DNA of 64,000 bases from Gracilaria domingensis (Eukaryota; Rhodophyta; Florideophyceae; Gracilariales; Gracilariaceae). The notes below the pieces were generated by a model. The model ran no database searches. It worked only from the letters and a program-made list of their open reading frames with translations, and was not told the origin of the DNA. The position numbers and the translations under genes are program-made. Below, piece after piece: positions 31,110-42,872 of the stretch; position 1 is the first letter of the stretch, and each line of letters starts with the position of its first letter. Location of the stretch: assembly GCA_022539475.1 (NCBI GenBank), contig VCMS01000399.1, positions 1-64,000 of the forward strand, read 5' to 3'.

Positions 31110-32237
31110 TGTCGTATAGCCACGGGCGGTGTTCGTCGGTTGTGGGGAGCCAGCGAGGGCTCAACCTATAAGGTACGAAGTAGGCGACGAACCACGACGG
31201 TAGATGAGCACCTGAATACCAAGGGGTATTGTAGGTAGGATTGCTAGCTCCGGCTGTATCGGAAACAGCGAGCGAGAGCGCAAGCGTACGTACAAGACCT
31301 TAGCGGTGTTAGTCCTCGACCAGAAGGGCAAGAGATTACCAAGTTGGTGCTTACTTTACATCCGTAGAAGACGCGGACCTCGGCAGCGCCTAAGTATGGA
31401 TGCCGGGTCGACGCAATCTCGCACACATGTCAGAACTATTGTCTGGTGCATCACGTGCGTCTCTAAAATATCTACCTAATTAAATAAATTATCTAAATTA
31501 GTAACAAGTTAGTAAAATTTCCACCAAACCGTCAACACCCACGTGGTAGACCTGTAGTGTCTCAACCCCCTCCAAATGGTCTCCTTTGTAGAAGAACCAT
31601 AAGGTCAAATTAATTTTACGATACGTATCTATCTACAACTCAGTAAACTACAGGTTTACGAGGGTCCTTGACCGAGCGCGACGCAGCCCTACGCAAGGCC
31701 ATAAGTCGGCAAGCGCGACGCAGCTCCATACAGGAGCCGTAAGTTGCGTTGCACAGGCAGCCCACCCCTGGCCGCCACTATGCGTCTCAGCTCCGTCTGT
31801 CCGAACAGCCCATCCGCGGACCGCGACACCGGACTGTGCTGTTTCTGCCTAGTCCCACTCCGAAACCAGAGCGGATCTAGCGAGAGATCTCGACAAAAAC
31901 ACCCACCACCATCAACCGCTTTCTGCCTCTGTTTAACACAGTACTGTGGCCTATAAGCTAGACTCGTGTCTCTTGTAGTTACACGTGAGGGTTTGCGTCA
32001 CCTTCATTAATGTCCAGTGCTTCAAGCCGCCTTCCAAGCGCTCAAGCCACATTCCAAGCGTGCTACAAAAAAGGTGTTACGAATCTGGACTGTGCCTCCT
32101 GAGGGGGAGGACAGCCGATCACGACCTTGCATCTCATCAGTTTCGTCACAACTGTATTCCTCCATCTTCCGTATTACATTTGGTAGCATCATTTTCACGT
32201 TCCTCGCCGCTGGAACTCAACCCTCAACGACCAAGCT
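31110..32237. other. Probable element 2 LTR and undefined sequence
   Basis: The first part (perhaps to about 31640, where CTACA occurs) is likely the 5' LTR of element 2, with an AT-rich TATA-like stretch near 31478-31520. The rest holds a 40-bp tandem repeat (31675-31752) and no convincing gene. Confidence 0.4.
31675..31752. repeat. Two-copy ~39-bp tandem repeat
   Basis: The stretch from 31675 and the one from 31715 both start GCGCGACGCAGC and both end in a GCC/GTAAG-type tail. They are imperfect copies. Confidence 0.5.
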
Positions 32238-33480
32238 TTGTTTGGCTTCTCGCAAGCGACCATGCCCCTAGCTTGCCAATCAAAGTTGGAAAGACGAGTA
32301 ACCACTACTTCACATTCTTCACACGCACGTTCATCGCACCATACTGTTTCTCAGCAGCCATATCAACCGCATCAGTCGGTCGCACACGCGCCATATATCG
32401 CAGCAACTTCCGCGCAGTCTAACCCCATTTCTGCACTCCCAGTTCCCAGTCAGGTTCCTCATTCAAATGCCAACTCAGTCCGGCAGGTTTCAGGTAGAAA
32501 CACTGCTGTAGTGACCCGTCTCCCGACCCACCCGCATCTCAGCCATCGTCTGTCACCTTGTGGACAATGATTCAAGATCTACAGCAGACAATGGCCATGG
32601 TCATTAACCAGCTCCAGGCCATTCAAATTATACTTGAAAAACCAGGAATACAACTACAACTTCCACCACCGGCCTCTCTACCGCCTTGACAAAGCTCCAA
32701 CGCAGCAATTCCAATCGCTCAGACGTCCGGTTCTACCACTTCATTACTCCAGGTCCTCAATTCCTCGAACTTCTCTACGTATTATCGGAAGGACAACGAA
32801 CGCACCTCCACTAAGGTAAGATCATTCATTTCCAGCGTTCGAAAGGTCGCCACACTCTCTCCCAACATTTCTCAGTCTCAAGAGGTTCATAAAGCTTCCC
32901 GCCTTCTGGAGGATAATGAAGACAACTGGTTTTCTCGCCTTGCATGCCAGGGTCACTCTTTCTCCTCTCTTGAAGAACTACAGGACGCTATGGTACAGGA
33001 GTTTCTACCAGCTAACGAGAAGGCACAAGCGAGTTTCAACCTCATTCGCTTGCGTCTGAACGAAGGCTCTCTGGAGACGCAGATAACTAAGTTCCGCGAA
33101 CTCGTAGACATTTGCGACACCCCAGTTACAGAGGCTTTTACATTGTTTCAGCTGAGCATTCCGCTTCTCTTCAAGAAGAAGATGTCCGAGCCATTCCCCT
33201 CAGGTAATCCACCTAGCATGGCAGAAGTTTACAACTTCTTCCGCACTGTGCACATATCGGAGAAGTGGAATGATCACCAGCAATCTTCATCCTCTAAGTC
33301 GAAGAGTTCGAGGGGTAGGGACCGCTTTTCTAAAGGGTCCTCCAGCAAGCCCACTAATTCCGCCCTGATTGGAAAAGACACCGCATCCGACTCTTGGGGC
33401 CCTGCCGACATTAAGAATAACCTCGAGAACAGCATCTTCAATGCAAAACATCGATGTATGAAATGTGGCAAGGCTCCTTA
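32238..33480 (+). pseudogene. Gag remnant of a further LTR retroelement, plus strand
   Basis: The 32990-33480 part encodes a gag-like segment (EFLPANEKAQASFNLIRLRL, ETQITKFRELVDIC), then a Ser/Lys-rich linker and the start of a knuckle (CMKCGK), where it ends at a junction with other element sequence. The upstream part (32238-32570) is Ser/His/Gln-rich, as in the N-terminus of such proteins. It has no pol and a few breaks. It belongs to a family other than elements 1-3. Fossil. Confidence 0.6.
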
Positions 33481-33782
33481 GAGCGATTCCATGCATCCAT
33501 GTTCCATATTCAAACTTCAAAGTTGATCGTTTGCGTTTCGATGCGTTGCCCTCCAGATACGTGGGCCTTCCATCGTGGGGGAGCCGTGTAGAGGTCCCCG
33601 CGGGGTGTTTCGCTGAACTCCCGCCGAGTATCTACTTTATCAGTTCGCGGTTGATAGACAATTCCAAATCGGGCTATTGGTCTCTGGTTCTTGCCGAGTG
33701 GGCTACCCACGTTGCGGTTCACCTCCTATGGGATGTCTATGACCATTACCGTTTGTGGTATCTCCCTCTGAACTACCAGTAG
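33481..33782 (+). pseudogene. Fragment of the antisense protein gene (relative of 35147-36838)
   Basis: It encodes about 80 residues that align with the middle of the element 3 antisense protein: EVPAGCFAELPPS, EWATHVAVHLL and YDHYRLWYLP against EVPRGCHVELPPC, EWTVRVAAFLL and YDSYRVWFIP. I count about 30 identities in 67 by eye. It stands next to a gag scrap of the same old element. Fossil. Confidence 0.75.
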
Positions 33783-34120
33783 CGTATGACCGTAAGAGGT
33801 AGTGTACCGCTTCAGGCCGACACGTCACTCCTCCTTCCGAGGCTCTCGATGATCCGCGGACGGAATTGAAGTGATCTTCTGCCAGACCTTTGAGGTAATA
33901 CGGGAGGGCTACATACGCCTGTCCCTCACTCATTCCGAGTATATCGGCTTCTTGCACGAATTTTACGAGGAAATCCAGAACCAAAATGGGTCTTCTCCTG
34001 TAAACTCTCTCTTTTCTAGAGTAATGCCGAGTCTTCGGATAAAACCCCTAACTTTTCCAGTTCCTCTCGAGGTCCGAACTTCGGACGTATTCTGAATTCG
34101 ATAGTATCGATATGAAAGCA

Positions 34121-34125
34121 ACTTC
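34121..34125. repeat. Target-site duplication of element 3, left (ACTTC)
   Basis: ACTTC directly before the left LTR, repeated directly after the right LTR at 45907-45911. Confidence 0.85.
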
Positions 34126-34985
34126 TGTGGTGCAAAACCGGTGACGGGAAAACAACAGCCGCGTCGCGGAAGAGCACCGACAGGGGTGTTCGAACCCTGC
34201 TCCCTACAGGGGTAGGCGCAGTGACAGAACCCTCCGATAGGGCCAACACGAGCCGGGTGTAAATCCGGGTGACCCCGATCTGGGCGTGCAGTCGGAGGTA
34301 GAGGGGGGTAGAATCGGCGTAGGTATCCGAATGGTTCCGGCGAGCCACAGCGAGTGGGGGTATCCAGCCCAACGGTATGGGACGAAAAAAGATCAAAAAA
34401 CGAGCCGCACTGCGGAGCACTGACTCGCGATAAGCGGGAAAACTCCCGAGACAAATGGGACAAACCTACAATGTAGGGCAGAGTAGCGAAAGCCGTAAGA
34501 CGGAAATGAAAACAGTAAAATAGATGAGAAAAGTGCCGTGACGACGGATTAGTACTCCTCAGGGACGGAGGTTGGTTGATCAGCCCGGAATTGCGGCGGT
34601 ATTCCCCAGGATGGGGCTTGTGACCGTGCGCAAGCGGCAAGAAGATCAGAGCCAAAGGCCTCGTTGAGGTTTACTTCCCGTACAGTGGCGGCAAGTGCCG
34701 CCACTTATATACGGCACTTGAAAATATCAATTAAAATACCTAACTATCCGGCGCTGCCGGCCAATACACTACAGGTGTGCCCCCGTGGCATGCTTGCCAC
34801 GGCGCACCCGCTATCGGGCCAACTTGGCACACGTGTGCAGAAACACTACCCTTCCTAGGCACAACCCAAAATAGGGGCACTACCCCAGTAGCCTCTCATA
34901 ACCTGAGGTGTCGAAGCCGATGACGGATCAACAAACTATGAAAAGCACCTCGGTGCATCCCCACAAAAGGGCGTTTTGCTCTACA
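34126..34985 (-). repeat. Element 3 3' LTR (860 bp)
   Basis: Plus strand TGTGGTGCAAAACC…TTTTGCTCTACA. Identical to 45047-45906 apart from one C/T difference near 34763 that I saw. Confidence 0.95.
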
Positions 34986-34998
34986 TCTCCCCCTTCTC
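34986..34998 (-). promoter_or_regulatory. Polypurine tract of element 3, at the 3' LTR
   Basis: Minus strand GAGAAGGGGGAGA, abutting the LTR; the expected primer of plus-strand synthesis. Confidence 0.8.
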
Positions 34999-35045
34999 AG
35001 GCTGAGACACCGACTCCGTCGGCTCGATACGCCTCGCGATGGAGG

Positions 35046-35053
35046 TATATAAG
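35046..35053 (+). promoter_or_regulatory. TATA box for the antisense gene of element 3
   Basis: TATATAAG on the plus strand, 94 bases before the ATG at 35147. It lies just inside the 3' LTR, beside the polypurine tract. A start of transcription at about 35075-35085 would give a short leader. Confidence 0.55.
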
Positions 35054-35146
35054 GAAGTCTCCCAAGACGGGTCTGCCGAGAACTGTTCGGAGCCACCAAC
35101 ACCTCCGGTGTCAGTAGCGAACCTCGTCATCTCGAGCCCTCCCGCG

Positions 35147-36838
35147 ATGTCCAACGCACCGAACGGCCCTCCGTCCTCGACGGCACGCATGCAAGTATCG
35201 AACCCGCCGTTCCGGTCTGTTCCTCTCCCGCAGTCGGCGGCTGCTTCCCAGCCGGGTTCTTCCGGACAAGATCACGCTCCAGCTCAGGCTGGTCCCGCGC
35301 CCGTGTGGGATTGGTTCAACGCCGAGATGCCAGCTACGCTGGGTGGATGGCCTACCGCAGGCGCGTTACACATCCGGGATCCGCACCGGCACAGTTTCCT
35401 TTTTGCCCAGGCTCCCTGGTTTGACGCCGAAGCCGTTCGGGATACGGAGCTCGTCGACTCGTACGCTGTCGACGGTCAACTCCCTGGTGGGCTTCCGGCT
35501 GACGTTACCCGTTCATGGGACTGGATCGCCCGCGTTGCGGTTATACCGAGCTGCCTGTTTGTAGGTCGAAACGAGACGAGACAATTCGCTCGAAATGAGA
35601 TGGCCCGCATTGGGTACGCGCGACACTTCCGAGCTCCGAACGAACATCCGGTGCCGGCACAGTACCAGTACGATGTGGCACGTTACCGAACTTTCGGCGA
35701 GGTCGGCTACGGCGACCATCTAGCCAACGCGTTGGACGAAATTGACCGATATTCGGATACCGTTCAGCCGCAGCAGGAGTTGATCCTGTGGGCGCGGCCC
35801 ATTCTTCGTGCCGAGTTCCGGTTTCGTCGCCGTCCTGGACGGTCTCAGTTTCATGAAGGCCTCCGATTCGAGAGGAAATGGCGTTCCCGCTTCGGGGTAC
35901 TGGTGCCGTACCAGTGCACGGAGGTTGAGCGCATCGCTCGTCACTCCCATACTGGGCGATACCTGCCGCTGCCGTCATTCTGGCCTGCGGTCGAAGTCCC
36001 ACGAGGGTGTCACGTAGAGCTACCGCCCTGCCTAACTTACATAGGCTCGTACTTCATGAACGATCCGCCTCGCGGCCTGTGGAGCATCCTGGCAACAGAA
36101 TGGACCGTCCGCGTTGCGGCTTTCCTCCTCATCGAGGCATATGATTCGTACCGAGTTTGGTTCATCCCGGAACTCATCCGGCAAGCGATCCGAGCGTTGG
36201 ATCTCTCCGAAGTGCTCGGCTCGGTCCGCAATGCGCGCGAAGCCACCGCGTTGGTGGACGTCATTGACCAGATTGACTGGAATGAGGTGCCTGCTAGTCA
36301 GGTTTCCGACGGGGTCCGTCGGCAGTCGGACCGTTCTCCCGGACGGAACGTCAACGCCGGCGACTTCGTATACTTTGACCCATGGATTTGGGAGGTAATT
36401 GGTCCCGCTGAGGCGGCTGGTCGCCGCCGAGAGGAGCGATATATCCCGGAAGGGCACCCGCGTGGGTTCGTATACGTCGACGATGACGGTGATGACCCTG
36501 AAGAGGGAGGAAGTCCCATGGATGAGGGGAGCTCCGTGGGGGTTGCCTCAGAGCCCGAAGCTACGGGAGATGACGACGAAGTCGTGATTGTGGACCCACC
36601 CGCTGTAGCGGCTCCCGCTCCGACCGGCCCGTGGGCTCAGGATGTAGCATCCGCCGTGGGCGGCAGTTCTTCTCTCACTCCGCGAGCGGCGGTCATTCGC
36701 GACTTCCTTCGAGGCGTGGGAGTGGCCGTTCCCGATACGGTGACCGACGAGTCGGAGTTGCAAGTAATAGCGGCACAGCGCTTCTCCGGGGCTCCCGGTA
36801 GTGGGGGCACCCCAGGTGCTGGGCCGTCCGGCGCGTAA
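35147..36838 (+). CDS. Antisense gene of element 3, protein of unknown function (563 aa)
   Basis: An open frame antisense to gag-pol between pol and the 3' LTR. The frame is open from 35039, but that ATG lies just before the TATA box, so the ATG at 35147 (MSNAPNGPPS) is preferred. The first ~70 residues are Pro/Ser-rich. A folded-looking middle (residues about 100-360) is rich in Trp, Tyr and Arg, with EVPRGCHVELPPC, LATEWTVRVAAFLLIEAYDSY and FIPELIRQAIRALDL. The C-terminal ~150 residues are acidic, then Gly/Pro-rich. No domain is recognised. A diverged relative at 33481-33782 keeps the middle, which argues for selection on the protein. Additional antisense frames at this position are known in plant Tat/Retand-type elements; any relation is unproven. 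Confidence 0.7.
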   Translation: MSNAPNGPPSSTARMQVSNPPFRSVPLPQSAAASQPGSSGQDHAPAQAGPAPVWDWFNAEMPATLGGWPTAGALHIRDPHRHSFLFAQAPWFDAEAVRDTELVDSYAVDGQLPGGLPADVTRSWDWIARVAVIPSCLFVGRNETRQFARNEMARIGYARHFRAPNEHPVPAQYQYDVARYRTFGEVGYGDHLANALDEIDRYSDTVQPQQELILWARPILRAEFRFRRRPGRSQFHEGLRFERKWRSRFGVLVPYQCTEVERIARHSHTGRYLPLPSFWPAVEVPRGCHVELPPCLTYIGSYFMNDPPRGLWSILATEWTVRVAAFLLIEAYDSYRVWFIPELIRQAIRALDLSEVLGSVRNAREATALVDVIDQIDWNEVPASQVSDGVRRQSDRSPGRNVNAGDFVYFDPWIWEVIGPAEAAGRRREERYIPEGHPRGFVYVDDDGDDPEEGGSPMDEGSSVGVASEPEATGDDDEVVIVDPPAVAAPAPTGPWAQDVASAVGGSSSLTPRAAVIRDFLRGVGVAVPDTVTDESELQVIAAQRFSGAPGSGGTPGAGPSGA

Positions 36839-36963
36839 TTCCCCGGCTCGCGATCCCTGACGGGCTACGGTAGTCCGCGATAGACCCCGATGATGAGGGG
36901 CGACTCAATAGTTAGAGGTAAACTTCTCCAGCCGTGCTGGCTTGGCTCAACTCTTCGTCTTGC

Positions 36964-36976
36964 TCTCCCCCTTCTC
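36964..36976 (-). promoter_or_regulatory. Second copy of the polypurine tract, between pol and the antisense gene
   Basis: The same 13 purines as at 34986-34998, and identical over 15 bases with the next two. It stands just beyond the end of pol, on the far side of the antisense gene. Confidence 0.75.
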
Positions 36977-37347
36977 AGTGGGCAATACCTCGTTTGAGGC
37001 TGTTGCAAATGGCCCACAAGAGAGGGGTAACTTTTCCGCACAAGCGGCTGTAGCGATAAAACTTCTTAGTCTTCCTTCCAGTGTCCTGGCTTCTTCTCCT
37101 TCTTCTTAGGCTTCTTTCTTCTTTATCTTCTTCTCCACTGTAAGTGGCTTCCGCCTTTCGCGGCATGTTTGTTCAGCGAAAAGCTGTCCGCTTAGAGCGG
37201 CCTGGTCCGCCTGAGGCGGCTAAGTGATCTCGAGCTAACTTCAAGTTGCATCCGCTTGACGCGGCATATTCTTGCGTAATGCAATACTGTTTGCATGAGG
37301 CGGCATACTCCGTCTGAGACGGCTGTGCTCAATAGGGACGTGAGTGA

Positions 37348-40300
37348 TCAACCCACTTGGGCCTTGTCCAGCGTAGCCGGTATCGGTGTCCGTGTGCGAC
37401 GGTGGTACTGCAAGACCTTCGAGCGAGGCAAGTGCTCAATGGGCTCGTGCGTATCCTCTGAAGAGGCGTAGCCGTACCAACGGACTCGATACAGTAGTTC
37501 CCCGTCAGGGGCGTAGCCGTGACTTATCAGACGGTCAATGACATACTCCTCATCGAGGACCTTCCGCGCAGGATGCGGCTTTGTCGATGTATCCTTTCTC
37601 GAGGTGTCGTTGTTACTTCTCCCGTCGTGGGCTTCATTGGTTACTTTCGGCTTCCGTCCTGACGGCAAGACATCCTGTACGCCAGGCGAGAGCCATTTTG
37701 ACCATGGTGTTTTCATGTCATTCAGGCTTCCAGAGTTCTGGCTTTCCTTCCCGTATTGTCGGGCTGTTACCGAGCTTCGGTGTTCTCGAATAGCGAGCTT
37801 CCGGCGTTCCGGCAAGATCTCCCGAAGTGAGGGTGAACGGTCCGCAATGCGGTGTGCCAGCGAGTGGTGCCGTGGCACGTGCCGAGGCGACGCCTTGCCA
37901 AGCATTGCTGGCGGTGGGGCCTGCGCCGTTGCACGGCTGTGCGTTGCCGATTCAAATTCGGAATTTCCGTTTCCGGCGGCCGCAAGCCTTACAGCGGGCA
38001 CGTGCCCGGCTCGTGTGTTGTCACCCTCCACTGGAGGCGGATCGCCGGCGAAGCCAGACACTTGGCGCAACGTGCGCGCGTGTGCAGCGTTGGGCTGCTG
38101 CCCACCTACTGTGGCATGTCGGCCTGCTATTGCGGCGGTTGCATCCGTGTTTTCAACGGTTTCATCACTCGATGCTTCAATAAAATCTCCCGAAATCGGG
38201 TCTGCCGTAACAACACGGTCTTTCTGGACAGGCTTCTTTTCCGGTCTTCCGGCTTCTTTTGACGCGAGTGCGCTGCCGCTGCCGGGCTCCGACTGCGGCG
38301 GGCATGTACTTTCCGCATTCGACGTGGCTGCTGCGGTGGTTACCACCCTCTTTTTCGGCGTACCGGTCTCACGCTGCACAGCTGGGGCAGGCTCTTGTCC
38401 TTCCGTCTGTGACGGCCGTACAGTGCTATCCGCGGGCGAAGCGGCGACTTCTACAGCAGCTACATCCTGGTGTTCTTCCGGTTCTCCGGCTTCGTGCTCC
38501 ACCGAAGTGGTGCGTTCCTCTTTAGGCTTCCGCGATAACTGCGGGTTTCTCGCTTCTTTCCGAATCTTCGGCTGTACGTCGCGCGTCCGCGTGCTTTCAC
38601 CACGACTTGCGTGCGACCCAGAGACCTGCAAGGGCACCTCCGTCGACGACGGCGACAACGAAATCGAGCGATTTACCTCCTCCTCCCCCTCCTCAGTTAG
38701 AGCGTCGGGGGTGGTGGTGAGTATCCCCTGAGGGGCCAGTATCCGCGTGTGGACATGTGCGGCATTCGAGACTGACGGGTTAGCTTCCGGCTTTGCCGGC
38801 AAATCAGCAAGTCCGCGGCTAGGATGCGGCAATACTGGCAACGAAGCGCGCTCTCCCGCTGTCGCGGCTTGGACCACAGTAGGCTTAGCGCTGTCCGGCG
38901 TTTCCGGTTGCTTTTCCTGACGAACAGGCTTTGGCGCAGGCGTTACGCGATCGCGCGAAAAACGCTCGTGTTCACCCTCGATATCGAGGACAACCGTTGT
39001 ATCGGTAATAGAAATAACCCTGTAGGGGCCGTCCGCGATAGGAGAGAGCTTATGCCTCTTCTCCTTTTCCGGGTTATAGTATTCCTTCCGTAGGAAGGCG
39101 TAGTTACCTTCCCTGATCTGAGGGGCATCCCTGCGCATTCGTGCGTCGAAATTCCGCTTGTACGCGGCTTGTGCCTTATCGATGTTTTGCCTAACTGTAG
39201 GAATGATGTTCTTAAGCCAGGCCTTCCAGGCGTCCCTGTGTAGACGGGGCGAGGGGAACTTATCCAAAGTTGGCTGTGGCTCGATAGCCACCGAAGGTGG
39301 AACGCGTGATAGCACAAGCTCGAACGGCGAGATCTGAGTAGTGCGATGAACCTGCGTATTGTAGGCATATGTCACCGCATCGGTGTATTGATCCCACTCC
39401 GACGGATGTTCGGCAACGAATGTCCGTAATGCATTGAGCATTGTGCGGTTAAAACGTTCAACCTGCCCATTACTCTGGGGGTGGTATGTTGTCGTAAACC
39501 AGTTTTGGATCCGCAAGATGTGGCAAACGTCCTGAAAGAACTTAGCCGTAAACTGCGGGCCATTGTCCGATAACAGGTCAATCGGCGGTCCGTAGATAAA
39601 AACCCAGTGTGTAACGAAAGCTTGGGCGACCGCACTGGCGGTAACCTTCGTCAAAGGCACAGTCCGTACCAGTTTAGAAAAGCGGTTGGTGATCACAAGT
39701 AGAAACCGGTTTCCCCGGCGAGTGCGAATAAACTCGCCGAGCAAGTCAATGGCCACGAATTCAAGTGGAGCCCTAGCAGGGAAGAGTACCAACTTCTTGG
39801 AGTACTTCCGCAGTTTGACGCGGTTCTTCGCGCAGTCCGAACATCCACGGACAGTGGCATACGCGTCGAAAGCCATTGCTGGCCAGTAAAAGTCCTTCCG
39901 TAAGGTGTAGTACAACTTCCTGCCACCAGGGTGGGCTGACAACTTCGCGTAGTGCGACAAATGCAGTACTCGTGACTGAAGTGAGTGCGGAACCACAATC
40001 TGTGGCCTGTTTCAGACGGTTCGGATTAGAAATCCTTGGTCGTTCTCGACGAAAGGCAACTGTGCTCCACCGTTTAGACGACTACGAATCTCCGTACAAA
40101 AACGGTCGGTGTGCTGCTCCCGGATGAGTTCCTCCGGCTTGATCGGTACGAAAGAGCCCGGTTCGGGTTGCGTATCTGACACGGCTAAAACAGCATCGTA
40201 GATGTCCCATCCTTCCGATTCCTCATCGGCATCGCTTGAGCCGTCTTCCACGAGGAAGCACGGTATCTCCAGATCATCGACTGGCGCAGCTTCAGCCGCT

Positions 40301-42756
40301 GTTTCCAAGCGGGACAGTGCATCAGCCTGAGTGTTCAGGAGTCCTTTCTTGTAACGGATTTCGAAGTCGAATTCCGACAAGCGAAGTCTCCACCGCATCA
40401 AGCGGCCAGATGGCTCTGCTATAGAGAGTAGCCAGCGTAATGCCGAATGATCGGTATGAACAATGAAGCGGGTCCCCATAAGATAGGGCCGCAGTGTCTG
40501 TAACGCTCAGACAACTGCCAAGCACTCCTTCTCGGATACCGAGTAATTCCTCTCGTGAACGTTGAGGCTCCTTGACCAATACCCAATTGGCAATCGCTCG
40601 CCATCATTGTTGGTCTGGAATAGGGCACAGCCGACTTGGTAGTCGCTCGCATCCGTATCTACTGCATATGGCAAACCAGCCCTAGGCAGGGATAAAACAG
40701 GTGGCGATGTCACCGCGTCTACGAGCGACGAGAAAGCCGCGACCTTGCGGTCGTCGAATTCTTCCAGATCGACTGGCTGGCCTTTGCGAAGAAGCTCGTT
40801 CAGAGGTGCAGCGATATCCGCAAAGTTCGGAATGAAGCGGCGATACACATTGCACAAGCCGAGAAAAGATCGGAGTTCCGTCTGCGTCCTCGGATGCTTA
40901 GCCTCTTTGAGGGATTTCACGCGTAATTCGTCAATCGAAAGCCGTCCCGGACGGATGACATGGCCGAGATACCTGACGGTTTCAGTAAAGAACTCACACT
41001 TCTTGAGCTTGAGCGTAATGCCTGCATCGCGTAGGACTCGCATCACATCCCGTACGTGGGTCAAGTGCTCATCCAGGTTGCTGGAGTAGACAATAATGTC
41101 ATCCAGGTATACCAGGCATGTTTTCCACTTAAAGCGGGCTAGCAAAATATCCACAGCTCGTTGAAAAGTGGCTGGCGCGTTCGTTAACCCAAAGGGCATC
41201 CGATTGAATCGGTACAATCCTTCATGACAAACGAAGGCTGTCTTGTCACGATCCTCAGCCCTCACGGGAACTTGCCAATAGCCCCAATTCGCATCTAGGG
41301 TTGTGAACACTTTCGCGTCGCCCAACGAATCGATGCATTCATCCATTCGTGGGATAGGATATACATCCTTGACTGTAGCCGCGTTTAGCTTGCGGTAATC
41401 GATGCAAAATCGCCAAGACCCATCGGCTTTGGGCGCGAGCACCACCGGCGACGCCCAGGGTGACTGAGCCGGCTCGATAACTCCAGCGCGGAGCATCTTC
41501 TCAACTTGAGCTTTCTCCTCCTGCCGAGCTGTCGGTCCCGCCCTGTAAGGGTGTTGCGAAATGGGCCGAGTATTCGGTAGCAAATCAATCCGATGTTCGG
41601 TAATACCAATCTTACCCAGTGTGCCGTCCCACATGGGCGTGAACTCCTCAAGCATGTGCCGCAATTTATCGCGGTGAGTCTCTGGGACATGTTCAAGATC
41701 CAGAGACTCCAGTTCCTGTACTGCCTTATCCTTCGTGTCAGCAGCACTCAGGTCCGTATCATTATTGCCCGACGAGGTCGGCATCGCTTCCTTCGACAGG
41801 CTGCGGTTATTCGCATCCGACGAAGTCGGCGTAGCATCTCCCGACGAACTGTTCGGTCCAGTATTCGGTTCGGAATTGTTCCGTTCCGCCTCCCCCTCCT
41901 CAGCTTCGAGGATTCCGAGAACCTCGGCAATAGAAACCTGAGTAGGCACTATAGCCGCAGGGTGCGGAAGCAACGAACCAATAACTTGGCTCCTAACCAA
42001 CCGTTGAGGAAAAAGGCTGAAGTTCGCAACCAGCACCTGAAAAGGCTTCTCGGGTTCGACGAAAACAATCCCATTAGCGAGGGCAAGCTGATGCTTCTCC
42101 TGTAACGCAGGCAACGGTTGTACCGTTTGTAAGCCACATTGTGGGGACGTCACAGTAACCCAGACCTGCGATTCAGGCGGGATGCAAATAGACCGAGCGA
42201 CTCGGAGCTTCGTAGACTTCCGTTCATCGGCTGTGGGCTCCTGCGCAGCAGGCAAAGGAACTTGCTTCTTCAAAGCCCGTCGAAGAGGACGCCGAACGAT
42301 CGGTACAGTAGTCCCATCTTCCATTTCGATGGTTCGCTGCCGCGGTCGAATCGAATCGACGAAGCGGTCACAAAAGTCGCAGCCGAGTATCACCGGCGCA
42401 GCGAGCTGCTTGCAAACCAAGAAATCGAGCTTCGCCAGGTAGCGGCCAAGCCTGACAAGCAGGTCTATCACTCCCACAGTTGAAAGTGACCGATTATTCG
42501 CATCCGCTATATCGATCTGCGGCGCCGCACGAACGCGAGACCGCAAGTGCGGCGGAATCATAGACTCAACCAAAAAGTTTGGCCCAGCTCCTGTATCGAG
42601 CACGGACAACTGCCGAACCATGTACTGGTCGGAAACACCCAGGTCGGCGTAAACTTTGTAGTTACGTTTCGCCATGACCAGGACTCTATCCGGGAACCGG
42701 CTGTTCTTAGACCGTATCCACGGGCGACGCAAGACACCAAGGTGCTCAGAGTCCAC
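37348..42756 (-). CDS. Element 3 pol region: protease, RT, RNase H, integrase, chromodomain
   Basis: In order from 42756: an aspartic protease (VLDTGAGPNFL), RT (CIDYRKLN, MPFGLTNAPATFQ, YLDDIIVY), RNase H (DTDASDYQVG), the integrase zinc finger (H…H, CSDCAKN), the integrase core (AIDLLGEF, LLSDNGPQF, NGQVERFNR), a Pro/Glu/Ala-rich linker of about 350 residues that is unusually long, and a C-terminal chromodomain (YVIDRLISHGY…LLYRVRWYGY). The region copies and inserts the element; the chromodomain would steer insertion to marked chromatin. It has about two breaks, otherwise it looks whole. Confidence 0.85.
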
Positions 42757-42872
42757 GTCTGTAGTGGCCAGTTTCCTCGAAAGGATTGTGACCGGGGAGC
42801 GAGGCTTCTCAGCCTCAGGCGCACTAAACCCCGTCGCTGGGGGCGCCTCTCCATTGCTGGAGGCCCCCTTGC

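Larger units (their letters stand above)
33481..34125. mobile_element. Left part of an older element 3 relative, split by element 3
   Basis: From low to high coordinate: a plus-strand piece of the antisense protein (to 33782) and then a minus-strand gag piece (ALPYYLKGLAEDHFNSVRGS) up to the element 3 LTR. Pol, which lies between these in element 3, is absent, so this is an internally deleted relative. Its gag carries on beyond element 3 at 45907. Fossil. Confidence 0.75.

Noticed and set aside
37538-38731. 397-codon plus-strand frame inside the element 3 pol region
   Set aside because: It is the shadow of the GC-rich linker of pol on the other strand; Ser/Cys/Ala-rich with no domain. Unlike the antisense gene at 35147, no relative or promoter was found.
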